From Ignavibacteriales bacterium (GTDB taxonomy: Bacteria; Bacteroidota; Ignavibacteria; UBA10030; SZUA-254): a DNA stretch of 64,000 bases. Made by a program: the position numbers and the translations under genes. Shown piece by piece: positions 28,290 through 37,949 of the stretch (its first letter is position 1; each line of letters begins with the position of its first letter). The DNA is taken from the NCBI GenBank assembly GCA_016214905.1, contig JACRMQ010000005.1, forward strand, positions 1-64,000, written 5' to 3'. The notes under the pieces are model-generated. The model worked only from the letters and a program-made list of their open reading frames with translations, was not told the origin of the DNA and ran no database searches.

Positions 28290-29006
28290 TTAAAGTTTCC
28301 CGAATATTTGTTGAAACTTTAATTTCCAAACCATAAAAACAGCTTCGTAAACGATCTTCTTCGACATTTTAGAAACCCCGGATTGCCTGTCCATAAATAT
28401 TATCGGATGCTCGGATAATTTAAATCCTTTATTCCATGCTTTATAATTCATTTCGATCTGAAATGCATAACCGTTAGAATGAATTTTATCCAAATCGATC
28501 GCCTCTAAGACCTGTCTGCGAAAACATTTAAAACCACCGGTTGCATCCTTTATCGGCATCCCGGTTATTACACGTGTGTAAACATTCGCGCCGTAACTTA
28601 AGATCAAACGTCTGATGGGCCAATTGATTACGCGTACACCATCTGTATAGCGTGAACCGATCACAAGATCGCAACTCTTAATTTTATCGATAAAGTTTGG
28701 AAGCTCGTCGGGGCTATGAGAAAAATCAGCGTCCATCTCACAAACAAAATCGAATTTATTTTCGATCGCGTATTTGAAACCGGCAACATACGCGGTTCCT
28801 AAACCCATTTTGCCTGCGCGGCGAATCAGATGAATGCGCGGGTTTTGTGCTTTTAATTTCTCAACTATGTTCCCGGTCCCATCCGGCGAGTTATCATCGA
28901 CAACGAGAATTTCAATTTCAGGGGATTCTCCAAGAACCTGTCCGATAAATTTTTCAATGTTTTCCGCTTCATCATAAGTCGGTGTTACTACGAGTGTTTT
29001 TGGCAT
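28290..29006 (-). CDS. Polyprenol-phosphate mannose synthase-like GT2
   Basis: 238 residues. Seen: TLVVTPTYDEAENIEKF, VVDDNSPDGTGN, CEMDADFSHSPDELP (the DxD metal site), LVIGSRYTDGVRV and DATGGFKCFRRQVLE, the pattern of dolichol-phosphate mannosyltransferases. It lacks a C-terminal membrane (GtrA-like) domain, as in soluble class members. It would charge polyprenyl phosphate with a hexose for use by membrane glycosyltransferases. Confidence 0.92.
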   Translation of the reverse strand: MPKTLVVTPTYDEAENIEKFIGQVLGESPEIEILVVDDNSPDGTGNIVEKLKAQNPRIHLIRRAGKMGLGTAYVAGFKYAIENKFDFVCEMDADFSHSPDELPNFIDKIKSCDLVIGSRYTDGVRVINWPIRRLILSYGANVYTRVITGMPIKDATGGFKCFRRQVLEAIDLDKIHSNGYAFQIEMNYKAWNKGFKLSEHPIIFMDRQSGVSKMSKKIVYEAVFMVWKLKFQQIFGKL

Positions 29007-29036
29007 AGAGAAGATCTCAATTGATGATTGTTTAAA

Positions 29037-30716
29037 TTAATATTCTACCCATAATCTGATCGAACCATAATGATCGTTTTCAATCAGATGTAGAACATTT
29101 TTTTCTATCTGTTGATATTCATACAGGCCCGAGATGAAGAAATTCGTTAACGGTTCATATACAGCTTTCAGTTGAAAACGATATGTTGTTTCCATATCTC
29201 CTTCCAAAAACCTTGCTGTTTCTGAATCGTATTGGCGGTGACCATGGTCTATATTGCCGCCATAATTTTCTAAAACTATACCGTCGATAATTTTGTTTTC
29301 ACCGTGGCGCGATTTTCCAAAACCAATCCATGTCCGCAGCCGTTTATTTGGGCGATATGCAAATTGCAAAACTAATTCATCGGAATTCGGTTGCAGGTGA
29401 TGAGCTAAACCGATTGAGTTATTCGTAAATGAATTGCCGGATATTCGGTTACTGTAAACGTACGGTTCCAAACGGGTATATTCGATAAAACCGTCGATAT
29501 TTTCAAATCCTGCCAAGTCAGTCGCAATCAAACCACCCTGCCAGCCGAATTCATTCCCCCACCAACCGGTTCCCATTTTTTTGAAATCCAGATCATCGAT
29601 AAGCCAGGTGCCGTAAAATTTATAACCGGCAAAAGGGAATACTTCAAGATCGAAATTTAAAAATGCGTTATCTTTATCGCGAAGTGAATGTTCCGATGAT
29701 TTATAGAAATTAATCGGATTCATATAAGCAAAATCAACCGAGTTCCTTTGGTAAAGGATCATTTCCGATAATCCGACATTCATTACATTAAACAGTGAAA
29801 ATTGAGCGCGATGAAGAGCGAGATATTTATTCGATGCCGACATCTGATCGACGAGCGATCCTTGCATGAACAAAAATCGGAACGATTTATATTGGAAATC
29901 TAATTTCAAAAAATCAAAAACAGGCGCGTTCGAAGAAAGAAGCAGGCGGTCGGAATATCCTGTTCCGATCATATTATGCTCTCTGCCGAACTCAAGATTG
30001 AACCAATCGAGATCGGCACGAAGATAAGCTTCGGTAAAATCGAAATATGGCGAATCAAGATCGTTTAGTTTAACATTCCCCTTCAACCGCGGATCTGATA
30101 ATGCGAATTCTCTGTTACCATACATTGTTCCGTTCGTCGCTTGCAAATAATATCCTAACCGATTCTTAATCGTCCCGCGGATTCTGCCGCCGTGTTCCTC
30201 GAATGTTGAATATGCCGCACCGTAACTATCACCGGATATCTGCCGATGTTCCAATGAACCTATAAATTCCATATAAAAAGAAATCGTGGAATCTCTGAAA
30301 TCATAAAGATATTTTTCTTTATCGGAAACAAGATTCTCGAATGAGCTTCCACCGAACAAAACAGCAGGATTCTCATCGGAGGGATTTATCTCATGCATAA
30401 ATTCTTCTCTGAATTTATCCAGATATTCAACCTCTGTGTTATTGAGCTTATCCCTTTGTTCATCAACCCTGATCAGATATTCTGCAACTTCTTTTCTCGA
30501 AATTGGAATCATCGTATTTGAATAAAGCGGAATAATTCCTTTCACTCCCATCCTATCTAAAAATTCGTACACCTGATTATTCACCGGAACATTTTCAATC
30601 TGAGATAACGAAACGTTACTAACAACAATGATCATTGTCCATAACCAGATTAATAATCTTCTTAACAATCGAATATCGAACATCGAATATCTCACATCCC
30701 AAATCCCAAATCTCAT
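29037..30716 (-). CDS. Wzi-like capsule assembly outer-membrane protein
   Basis: 559 residues. Seen: export signal LLIWLWTMIIVVSNVSLSQ, an N-terminal periplasmic region with VYEFLDRMGVKGIIPLYS, then many alternating beta strands ending in an aromatic residue (LWVEY), as in outer-membrane beta-barrels; WFNLEFGREHNMIGTGYS and DLDWF features fit the capsule assembly Wzi family. It would hold the exported polysaccharide at the cell surface. The first codons (MRFGIWDVRYSMFDIR) are translated from the gggatttgggatgtgag-type phrase repeat, and the true start may be one of the later Met codons. Its ATG directly follows the stop of the next gene. Confidence 0.8.
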   Translation of the reverse strand: MRFGIWDVRYSMFDIRLLRRLLIWLWTMIIVVSNVSLSQIENVPVNNQVYEFLDRMGVKGIIPLYSNTMIPISRKEVAEYLIRVDEQRDKLNNTEVEYLDKFREEFMHEINPSDENPAVLFGGSSFENLVSDKEKYLYDFRDSTISFYMEFIGSLEHRQISGDSYGAAYSTFEEHGGRIRGTIKNRLGYYLQATNGTMYGNREFALSDPRLKGNVKLNDLDSPYFDFTEAYLRADLDWFNLEFGREHNMIGTGYSDRLLLSSNAPVFDFLKLDFQYKSFRFLFMQGSLVDQMSASNKYLALHRAQFSLFNVMNVGLSEMILYQRNSVDFAYMNPINFYKSSEHSLRDKDNAFLNFDLEVFPFAGYKFYGTWLIDDLDFKKMGTGWWGNEFGWQGGLIATDLAGFENIDGFIEYTRLEPYVYSNRISGNSFTNNSIGLAHHLQPNSDELVLQFAYRPNKRLRTWIGFGKSRHGENKIIDGIVLENYGGNIDHGHRQYDSETARFLEGDMETTYRFQLKAVYEPLTNFFISGLYEYQQIEKNVLHLIENDHYGSIRLWVEY

Positions 30717-32105
30717 TTAATGTCCTTTCCCCAATAACACTACCGTGATTGTATTGAGAAGTATTTTAAAATCCATTCTCAGCGACATATTCTCAATATA
30801 GAAAAGATCATACTGGACTTTCTTTCTAACATCCTCTATATTTTCATCATATTTGTGCTTAACCTGCGCCCAACCGGTTATACCGGGGCGCACTTTGAGC
30901 CGTCGTTTGTAAAGTGGAATTTCCTTTGAAAGCTGTTCAACAAAAAAAGGTCTCTCCGGTCGTGGACCTACCAAACTCATGTTTCCATCTAAAATGTTAA
31001 TGAGTTGTGGAATTTCATCGACACGCAGTTTGCGCAAAATTTTACCGACACGCGTAACGCGTGGATCTTGCCTGTTTGCCCAGACCGGACCTGATTCACT
31101 TTCGGCATTAGCGAACATTGTTCTGAACTTAATAATCGGGAAATGCTTTTCATCTTTTCCAACCCGCTCCTGAGTGTAAAAGACCGGACCTTTAGTATCA
31201 ATTTTGATTGCAATTGCGACAAGAATCCAAATAGGCAATCCAATTAAAAGTACAATCGCAGAGAATAAAATATCGAGCGTTCTCTTGATTGCCCGCTCCC
31301 ATGGCTGCATTATCTCGGGCATTATTTCGATAAGCGGGAAACCATAGATTTGATTTGTTCGCGCCTGTCCGCTTATTATATCGTATAGGTCGGGAATAAT
31401 TTTCAAACCGACTGCCCGCGTATTGCATGTGGCAATGATGCGAAGCAGATTATCGTGCTCAGAAGAATCGAGAGCTATAAGTATCTCTCTCACATTACTC
31501 TCATCAACAAACATTGGGAGATCTTCGATTACACCTTTTATCGGGATACCATCGTATTCAGAATCATTTTTTCCGTTGGTAACCGGAACAATCCCGATGA
31601 TTTTATATCCGAGGGCTGGAGAATTTTTCACGGATTTGAAAAGCTCGCGTGCTCTATCCGACCAACCGACGATCAGAGTGTTCCGTAAACCGATTCCAGC
31701 CATCAGCAAACGACGCTGAAATGTGTGCATTAAAAAACGTCCTGAGCCGACAAAAGTGAGCATTAACACCCAATACAATAGAATGAGCAACCGCGATTTA
31801 AGTGGCGAGCCAACACCACCATCGTCAATAAAAATAGCGAAGAATAAAAATAACACTCCGAATGTTGTCGCTTTGAATATAGTTGCAAATTCATCGAAAC
31901 GAGATTTCGCGTACCAAGGGCGGTAGAGTCCGAAAAAGAAAAATATAATAAGCCAAAATATTCCGACTGCAATCATCGGAACAATAAAATCGGGTTCTAC
32001 CGAATATGTGAGCCATCCGCTTTTAATTCGGAAAAGATAATAGCACAACCAGGCACAACATACAGCGACCAGATCGATTGATATAGTTCTGATTTTTTCG
32101 CTCAT
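30717..32105 (-). CDS. Polyprenyl phosphoglycosyl transferase (initiating)
   Basis: 462 residues; adds the first sugar phosphate to undecaprenyl phosphate. Seen: four N-terminal membrane helices, a CoA-binding-like domain ([12 protein letters not shown], about 140-265), then the catalytic domain with [14 protein letters not shown] (326-330), the DE dyad D363-E364 in [22 protein letters not shown] and PGITGWAQV. This is the WbaP/WcaJ type. It is the only intact initiating transferase in the cluster. Confidence 0.95.
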   Translation of the reverse strand: MSEKIRTISIDLVAVCCAWLCYYLFRIKSGWLTYSVEPDFIVPMIAVGIFWLIIFFFFGLYRPWYAKSRFDEFATIFKATTFGVLFLFFAIFIDDGGVGSPLKSRLLILLYWVLMLTFVGSGRFLMHTFQRRLLMAGIGLRNTLIVGWSDRARELFKSVKNSPALGYKIIGIVPVTNGKNDSEYDGIPIKGVIEDLPMFVDESNVREILIALDSSEHDNLLRIIATCNTRAVGLKIIPDLYDIISGQARTNQIYGFPLIEIMPEIMQPWERAIKRTLDILFSAIVLLIGLPIWILVAIAIKIDTKGPVFYTQERVGKDEKHFPIIKFRTMFANAESESGPVWANRQDPRVTRVGKILRKLRVDEIPQLINILDGNMSLVGPRPERPFFVEQLSKEIPLYKRRLKVRPGITGWAQVKHKYDENIEDVRKKVQYDLFYIENMSLRMDFKILLNTITVVLLGKGH

Positions 32106-32115
32106 GCTAATTATA

Positions 32116-33273
32116 TTAACGCTTTATATCCCATGTTGAACGTTGTAAACCCATTACTGATTTAAAAAATCCTATGAAAAGTGCTAAGTTCATTGCAATA
32201 AAATAATAAGGAAATCCTAAAATACCTAAACCGGTTTTTTTCTTTTCAAACAAAAACCCGATTGCACCCGTAAGCATAAAGACAATCTGAATATAAAATA
32301 ACAAACCATAAAACTCCGATTTCAGCGCCAATATTAACGATAAAATCAAGATTGCCAATAGAAAAAACGGAGCAAACCAACGAATAATTTTATGAGACCA
32401 AAGCCCGAACGCTATGAAGCCGTACTTTGGATTTAGCAGATCGATGAACTCAGAAATACCATTAAAATTCGATGCACCAATTCTTACTTTTCTATGGAAT
32501 TCTCCGATTACCGTACCGGCAGAGTCTTCGTATGCTATCGCCTCCGGCTCATACAATATTCTATATCCGCGTCTTACAACTTCCATAGGAATCAGAAAAT
32601 CATCCACAATTGCTTTTGATACCGGTAATGGCTTGAACAAAGATTTACGGATCGCATACACTCCACCTGTCGCTCCAAGTAATGTTTGGTATCGGCTCTC
32701 CAATTTTTTTAAAATACTTTCATACTGCCAATATGAAGTTTCACCAATCTCGCCGACTGATTTCTTGTTTATCTGAAGACGGAGTTCGCCGCAAACGCCG
32801 CCAATCGACGGATCTTGAAAATGTTTTACAAGTTTTCTAATCGATAATTTATCGTACATCGTATTTGCATCTGAGAATACAATAATTTCTCCGTTTGCTC
32901 CGGGAATCAGCTTATTTAATACGTTTGCTTTACCGGTGCGCTTTTGGAATTTCTCAACCTTTATATTAGATACTGAAATGCCAGACAAAATAGAATTTGT
33001 TTTATCATTCGAACCATCAGACCCGAATATGAATTCGATCTTGTCTTTAGGGTAATCGAGAAGAAATATGTTATTAAATTTTTCGGAAAGAATATTTTCT
33101 TCGTTATACACGGAGATAACAACCGATACTGTTGGCAGATATTCCTTGTTCTCAAAACTGTTGACTCGCTTTTTAAACAAAGAAATGACAAAAACAATAA
33201 TAGGATAGATACAATAAGTGTACAAAACAATTCCGGTTGAACACCAAAGTATAATTTCGATTGCCCGCATCAA
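32116..33273 (-). CDS. Membrane GT2 glycosyltransferase
   Basis: 385 residues. Seen: an N-terminal membrane helix (5-27), a family 2 catalytic domain with VSVVISVYNEENI, FIFGSDGSNDKT, FSDANTMYD (DxD), and AIVDDFLIPMEV, and three to four C-terminal helices. It is arranged like processive membrane glycosyltransferases (PgaC/cellulose synthase-like) but lacks a clear QxxRW motif (TAYEDSAGTVIGEFHRKVRIG is in that place, with R-K-R), so chain-synthesising activity is not certain. Confidence 0.88.
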   Translation of the reverse strand: MMRAIEIILWCSTGIVLYTYCIYPIIVFVISLFKKRVNSFENKEYLPTVSVVISVYNEENILSEKFNNIFLLDYPKDKIEFIFGSDGSNDKTNSILSGISVSNIKVEKFQKRTGKANVLNKLIPGANGEIIVFSDANTMYDKLSIRKLVKHFQDPSIGGVCGELRLQINKKSVGEIGETSYWQYESILKKLESRYQTLLGATGGVYAIRKSLFKPLPVSKAIVDDFLIPMEVVRRGYRILYEPEAIAYEDSAGTVIGEFHRKVRIGASNFNGISEFIDLLNPKYGFIAFGLWSHKIIRWFAPFFLLAILILSLILALKSEFYGLLFYIQIVFMLTGAIGFLFEKKKTGLGILGFPYYFIAMNLALFIGFFKSVMGLQRSTWDIKR

Positions 33274-33343
33274 ATCTTCTTTCTAAACATAGCAGCAACC
33301 AATCTATAGCGCATTATTATATAAACCTGAAACATAATTGATT

Positions 33344-34444
33344 TCATAAATTAGTTAAAAGCCCAATCTTGGAAAATATATCAACAAACCTTTTCTCATA
33401 CGTATGATCACGCAACGCCCGTTGAAATCCCGCTTGGCGAATGTTTTCGCGTTCTTCATCGTTACTAAGATAATATTTTATTTTATCTTTTAAATCATTG
33501 GTATCCGAAAATACTGCAATCTCTTTCCCGGGAATAAAATATTCATCAAGATTATCCGCGTATTGGGTTAAAAGAAATCCTCCGGAACCCGGGATCTCGA
33601 AATTACGCCCTTTAATTTGATGTCGCCGCTTGCCTGTTAACACTTTTATATTTCGTAACATTTGAAGCGGAGAATTAAAGTGCAGAGAATCATCGGCGCG
33701 GCGGTTAATGAATACTTTTGTTATAGGTTTCCAATCAAAGACGATCGAACTTTCGGTAAAGTTCAAATTGATTTTACTGCGTGAGAACATTTTTACCATA
33801 TCCTCGTGATTCAATCGACCATTTTCCCAACCCTTACCCCAGCACTTAATATTCAAGCCGTTTTTCTCTAATTGGTGTAAAATCCGCTTCCTGTTTGAAT
33901 GAGACTGACCGATAAAAGTAACGTCATGCTCTTTAACTACGTCATGATTCTTATATAGATGATGGTTGAAACCCCATTGAGTCTTGATGACATTTTTACA
34001 ACCAATTCTTTGATACATATCGACCGATAGGCTATCAGTAGTAGAGATCCAATCGAACAATGGCGCCCAGTGCTTAGAATAATTTTCAAATCTCCAATGA
34101 TCGTCGCCAAACCAATTAAAAGTAATACTGCCCGACTTCTCTGTAATCGTTTGGATGGTTTCCTTCTTAATCTCATCTGTGAACAAAACGAAAAAACAGC
34201 AATCCGGTTTTAACTCATGAACAGTTTCAATCAGTCGCTTGTTCATATTATCCCGGCCAATATCGCGCATAATTTCGTCGAACGGGAAGAAGTCAACTTG
34301 GTAATTTTCGGAACGGATTAAAGAATTATATAAATTGAAATACTCGTAACTGAAACCGAGTTCCGGTTTTCCGTAATCGTATTTTAAGCCGATGTAAAGT
34401 AAACGAGTTTTCGTTGATTTATTTGTATCTGGCGATGGAGTCAA
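33344..34444 (-). CDS. CgeB-like glycosyltransferase
   Basis: 366 residues. Seen: TRLLYIGLKYDYGK, a Rossmann half with CFFVLFTDEIKKETIQ and WFGDDHWRFENYSKHW, and a C-terminal half with DVTFIGQSHSNRKRIL, KCWGKGWENGRLN, SKINLNFTESS and EIPGSGGFLLTQY. This matches the CgeB/GT-B spore-protein-like glycosyltransferases. Soluble. Its start overlaps the preceding gene by 4 bases. Confidence 0.85.
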   Translation of the reverse strand: MTPSPDTNKSTKTRLLYIGLKYDYGKPELGFSYEYFNLYNSLIRSENYQVDFFPFDEIMRDIGRDNMNKRLIETVHELKPDCCFFVLFTDEIKKETIQTITEKSGSITFNWFGDDHWRFENYSKHWAPLFDWISTTDSLSVDMYQRIGCKNVIKTQWGFNHHLYKNHDVVKEHDVTFIGQSHSNRKRILHQLEKNGLNIKCWGKGWENGRLNHEDMVKMFSRSKINLNFTESSIVFDWKPITKVFINRRADDSLHFNSPLQMLRNIKVLTGKRRHQIKGRNFEIPGSGGFLLTQYADNLDEYFIPGKEIAVFSDTNDLKDKIKYYLSNDEERENIRQAGFQRALRDHTYEKRFVDIFSKIGLLTNL

Positions 34445-35613
34445 TTGTTTAATTTTTTGTTTAACAACTTTTTATTTTCAATTTCTTCTATTTTTTGTGA
34501 CAATAATTCACCGATAGCATCCCAAGAATATTTTCGTGCTATCATACGCCTTTCTTCTTTTTCTTCCAAACTATTTCTTCGTAAAGCAACGTCTATAAGA
34601 GAAATGAATTCGTTGTCGTCTTCAGCGATAAGAATAGAATTACCGAATCTTCTAGCTTCCGGCAGATTAGTTGATATTACCGGTAACCCCAGCGCAAGAT
34701 ATTCAAGTATTTTAATAGGATTTGAAGCGATGGTTAATTCGTTTAGAACAAAAGGAACAATTCCAGCATCAAATAAACGTGCGTAGTTTGGAAGCTCATC
34801 ATAAGAAACTTCACCAAGGTAAATAAAATTTTCCAACCGTGAATATTTCCCAATATCAACAGTCGCTCTGCCAATCAGTACAAACGAAACCGATGGATAC
34901 GCTTTCGCACATTTAAAAACAAGTTCAATATCCACCCAGGTAGTAATCAAACCAAAAAAACCGACGATTGGTTTTTTAATATTTTTTATTCGTTCCGGTA
35001 TAGCCACAGTTGTTTGTTGAAAATGTTCCACCTCTACCCCCTGAGGAAGAAAGTGATTCTCACCGGTTTTACATCGTCGGGTTTGTAAGAGTGTATCGGA
35101 GACAGCAAAACAGCCATCAACCAGATTTAATATCTTTTTTTCCATCTCATTTAAAGATTTGAACACATTATCAAATCGATTGTAATCATCGAAGCAGAGA
35201 TAATAACTTGATTTTTCCCGCAATTTTCCAACGATATCACATGCAACAGGAGTAGATACCAATAAAATAACATTTGAGAAATTAAGTTCTTCGATTTTGA
35301 GAAGGATTTTTCTCTTCAATAAAAAATTATTTAGCCACCTGATTAACCTAATATCATAAAAAGGAAAAATGAACGGATGTATTTCGATAATGTTGTTATG
35401 ATTTAATTTTTTAGGATTTGTTGAAACAATATTTTTAAATTTTTCTATTATTCTTTTAAAATCATAAAAGCGAAAGCGTGGCGACCGCAACCCCAATGAA
35501 CTAACCCATAATATACGGTTAGACACTGATAAAACGCGAGCAATGTGCTGGATTGTTGACGGATGCCTACCCCAGTCATCACCAAAAATTATTATGTCGC
35601 GATCTTGAAGCAT
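34441..35613 (-). CDS. GT-B glycosyltransferase (family 1/4-like)
   Basis: 390 residues. Seen: N-terminal DIIIFGDDWGRHPSTIQHIARVL, middle YYLCFDDYNRFDN and DGCFAVSDTLL, then the donor-binding half KPIVGFFGLITTWVD, FVLIGRATVDIG, YLGEVSYDELPNYARLFDAG and ASNPIKILEYLALGLPVISTNLPEARRF (read in parts). The E..A.G.PV motif is typical of the glycosyltransferase group 1 superfamily. Probably transfers a sugar to the lipid-linked repeat unit. Confidence 0.88.
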   Translation of the reverse strand: MLQDRDIIIFGDDWGRHPSTIQHIARVLSVSNRILWVSSLGLRSPRFRFYDFKRIIEKFKNIVSTNPKKLNHNNIIEIHPFIFPFYDIRLIRWLNNFLLKRKILLKIEELNFSNVILLVSTPVACDIVGKLREKSSYYLCFDDYNRFDNVFKSLNEMEKKILNLVDGCFAVSDTLLQTRRCKTGENHFLPQGVEVEHFQQTTVAIPERIKNIKKPIVGFFGLITTWVDIELVFKCAKAYPSVSFVLIGRATVDIGKYSRLENFIYLGEVSYDELPNYARLFDAGIVPFVLNELTIASNPIKILEYLALGLPVISTNLPEARRFGNSILIAEDDNEFISLIDVALRRNSLEEKEERRMIARKYSWDAIGELLSQKIEEIENKKLLNKKLNN

Positions 35614-35640
35614 GAGAACTTTTTAAAATACAAAGTATAG

Positions 35641-36591
35641 TTATTTATTTTTAAAAATAAATGGATTAATTCTGATCAAATGTTTGAGGGAGTACCAGTA
35701 ATATTTAAATTTTTCTACATGATTGAAATTATTCTTTGTTGTTATGCGACTCACTAAGATTGCCAAAGCCCATATGAAAACACGCAATCCAACTGCACAG
35801 AACATTTCTAGGTATGCAATGAAGGCGTATAGGAATCCATAGTGTTTTCTATAATATTCTACTTCACTGGTATAAAGCATGAATCTGGCTGAATATTCTT
35901 TTATTGTACTACTTCCACCTTCATAATGGTAAATCGATCCGTGCGGCCAATAAACAATTCTCCAATGCTTTTTTACCCTAAAGCAAAAATCTTGTTCCTC
36001 GGAATACAGAAAGAATCTTTCATCAAATCCGCCTAATTGATCTATTATAAGCCGTCGAGTAAGTAAAAATGCACCTTTGACAATTTCAACATCTTGCTCT
36101 CGATTATAATCGGTTACCCAAGGATTTCGAAACCAGCCGGTATGCGATAAAAACTTAGAAATCGCAAGCATTTCTAAAAAAAGAGTCCAAATTGTCGGAA
36201 AATCTCTCGCAGATGATTGTACGCTTCCATCAGGATTTAATATTTTACAACCAAGTATGCCAACATCCGAATTTTCATCTAAGTACTTAACTGAACTATC
36301 TAATACTCCAGTGTTAATTATTGTATCTGAATTTAGAAACAAGATGTATCTTCCCGATGAATTTGCTATCCCGATATTGTTTGCCGATGCAAATCCTACA
36401 TTTTTATTATTTCTAATTACCTTTACCCATGGAAATTTATTCTCAATCAATGATACACTACCATCACTTGAATTGTTATCAACAACAATCGTTTCATATC
36501 TAATTCCTTGACCATATTTATGAATAGAGTCCAAGCAAGAGATTAATAAATCTTTTGTGTTAAAATTAACAATAATAATTGATAAATCCAT
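35641..36591 (-). CDS. GT2 glycosyltransferase (rhamnosyltransferase-like)
   Basis: 316 residues. Seen: LSIIIVNFNTKDLL, VVDNNSSDGSVS, LFLNSDTIIN as the metal-binding region, GAFLLTRRLIIDQLGGFDERFFLYSEEQDFC (read in parts), and a C-terminal amphipathic end. Similar in its catalytic part to the N-terminal half of the fused protein at 26273-28282. Soluble or membrane-associated. Confidence 0.9.
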   Translation of the reverse strand: MDLSIIIVNFNTKDLLISCLDSIHKYGQGIRYETIVVDNNSSDGSVSLIENKFPWVKVIRNNKNVGFASANNIGIANSSGRYILFLNSDTIINTGVLDSSVKYLDENSDVGILGCKILNPDGSVQSSARDFPTIWTLFLEMLAISKFLSHTGWFRNPWVTDYNREQDVEIVKGAFLLTRRLIIDQLGGFDERFFLYSEEQDFCFRVKKHWRIVYWPHGSIYHYEGGSSTIKEYSARFMLYTSEVEYYRKHYGFLYAFIAYLEMFCAVGLRVFIWALAILVSRITTKNNFNHVEKFKYYWYSLKHLIRINPFIFKNK

Positions 36592-36614
36592 TATCGATAG
36601 ACTTGTTTTGAGGG

Positions 36615-37949
36615 TTAACCACTGATGGAATAACGGTTTATTCTCTTGAACTTATCAAGTATATAACCTATTCCCGTTGCTCCAAAAAGATACACCAATA
36701 ACACACCACTACGGGTTGCCATTACAAAAATGCTCATCCCAATCACGACGAAAAAATACGATAAAAAAGCAAGATCAACATAATTGTTATTTTGCATGTA
36801 CCTATACCAGAATATTGATGTTACAAATCCGATTAAATAAGGGCCCAGCAAAATGCCGATGAGTCCAAAATCAGCATGTAATTCGCGAAGATATGTCCCA
36901 GTATTCGCCCCAGTGGGAGTATTATACCGAACCTGATATGTTTCAACTTGAGTGTCTAAACCTAATTTATTAAGAAAACGATAAAGTGGTGCAAAAGTAT
37001 GACCACCCGGAATTGAAAATTCACCGTCCCCCTTTAGGTATTGATTGAGAACACCAAAATTAGCAGTAAAGTATAAATAAATTGAGGGTGTAATGAAACT
37101 TGATTTTCGCATTTTAAGAAGCGTGCTGCTAGAGCCCCTAAATGTTTCGATTGCCCCCCTCGCACTTCTTATCATTTCAGCTCCAGCAATTATAATAAAA
37201 AATATTATGAATAATGTTATCCATCTTTTAAATGTGAATATACCATCTTTGAATTTAGTATGTAACTTTTCTTTCTTTGTAAAAAAATATCCACAACTAA
37301 AAAGCAATCCGGCAATAACTAGATTAGCTCGACCCATATTTGTAACTTCAGTGATGAGAACAATAATTAATGGTAAAACCGCTACAAATTTTAATCGACC
37401 TTCTTTTCTAGTAACAACACCGGCTAAAAGAGTTGCACTCAGCGCTAACGAACTCATATACGGAATACTTCCCGGTAGTCCCTCAGAAACTCTATAGGAA
37501 TATAACAAACTCCCAAACGCCAATAAATTAGTCAGATTCCCAAATATCTTTAATACTAAGTACAATCCATGTAATGCGGCTAATAATGAAATAATGTTTA
37601 TTACCCATAACATCTTTTTTAGCAGAATATTTTCATCAGTACACGATCTATACTGTATATCAGAATTGTTAAACAATACCGCAGATTTAACCTGAGCATA
37701 ATGCAATTTAGTCATAGAATTTGTGGTGGCTCCAAGCACAAAAGTTAGCCAACCGACTATTATAACAATCCATGTCTCGTTTTCTATGGGATAATAATCG
37801 ATCAAGCGCAATTCAAAAAATACTAGCGAAAAACCCCAAATTCCAGTATAGATAGTTACATGATTAAACCAACAACCATAAATCCAACGACCAAACAGGC
37901 AGAATATTCCTCCAAAGAAAAGTAATACCAGAATTAACATACCGGGCAA
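36615..37949 (-). CDS. Wzy-like polysaccharide polymerase, copy 1
   Basis: 444 residues with about 12 membrane helices. Seen: VSEGLPGSIPYMSSLALSATLLAGV, read in parts, and the long external loop with GGHTFAPLYRFLNKLG, TPTGANTGTYLRELHADFG. It is a paralog of the gene just upstream, matching it throughout (SEGLPG.IPY.SSLAL, GANTGTYLRE.HADFGLIG). The O-antigen ligase/polymerase-type fold predicts joining of repeat units on the outer face of the inner membrane. Start overlaps the upstream copy by 16 bases. Confidence 0.82.
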   Translation of the reverse strand: MPGMLILVLLFFGGIFCLFGRWIYGCWFNHVTIYTGIWGFSLVFFELRLIDYYPIENETWIVIIVGWLTFVLGATTNSMTKLHYAQVKSAVLFNNSDIQYRSCTDENILLKKMLWVINIISLLAALHGLYLVLKIFGNLTNLLAFGSLLYSYRVSEGLPGSIPYMSSLALSATLLAGVVTRKEGRLKFVAVLPLIIVLITEVTNMGRANLVIAGLLFSCGYFFTKKEKLHTKFKDGIFTFKRWITLFIIFFIIIAGAEMIRSARGAIETFRGSSSTLLKMRKSSFITPSIYLYFTANFGVLNQYLKGDGEFSIPGGHTFAPLYRFLNKLGLDTQVETYQVRYNTPTGANTGTYLRELHADFGLIGILLGPYLIGFVTSIFWYRYMQNNNYVDLAFLSYFFVVIGMSIFVMATRSGVLLVYLFGATGIGYILDKFKRINRYSISG

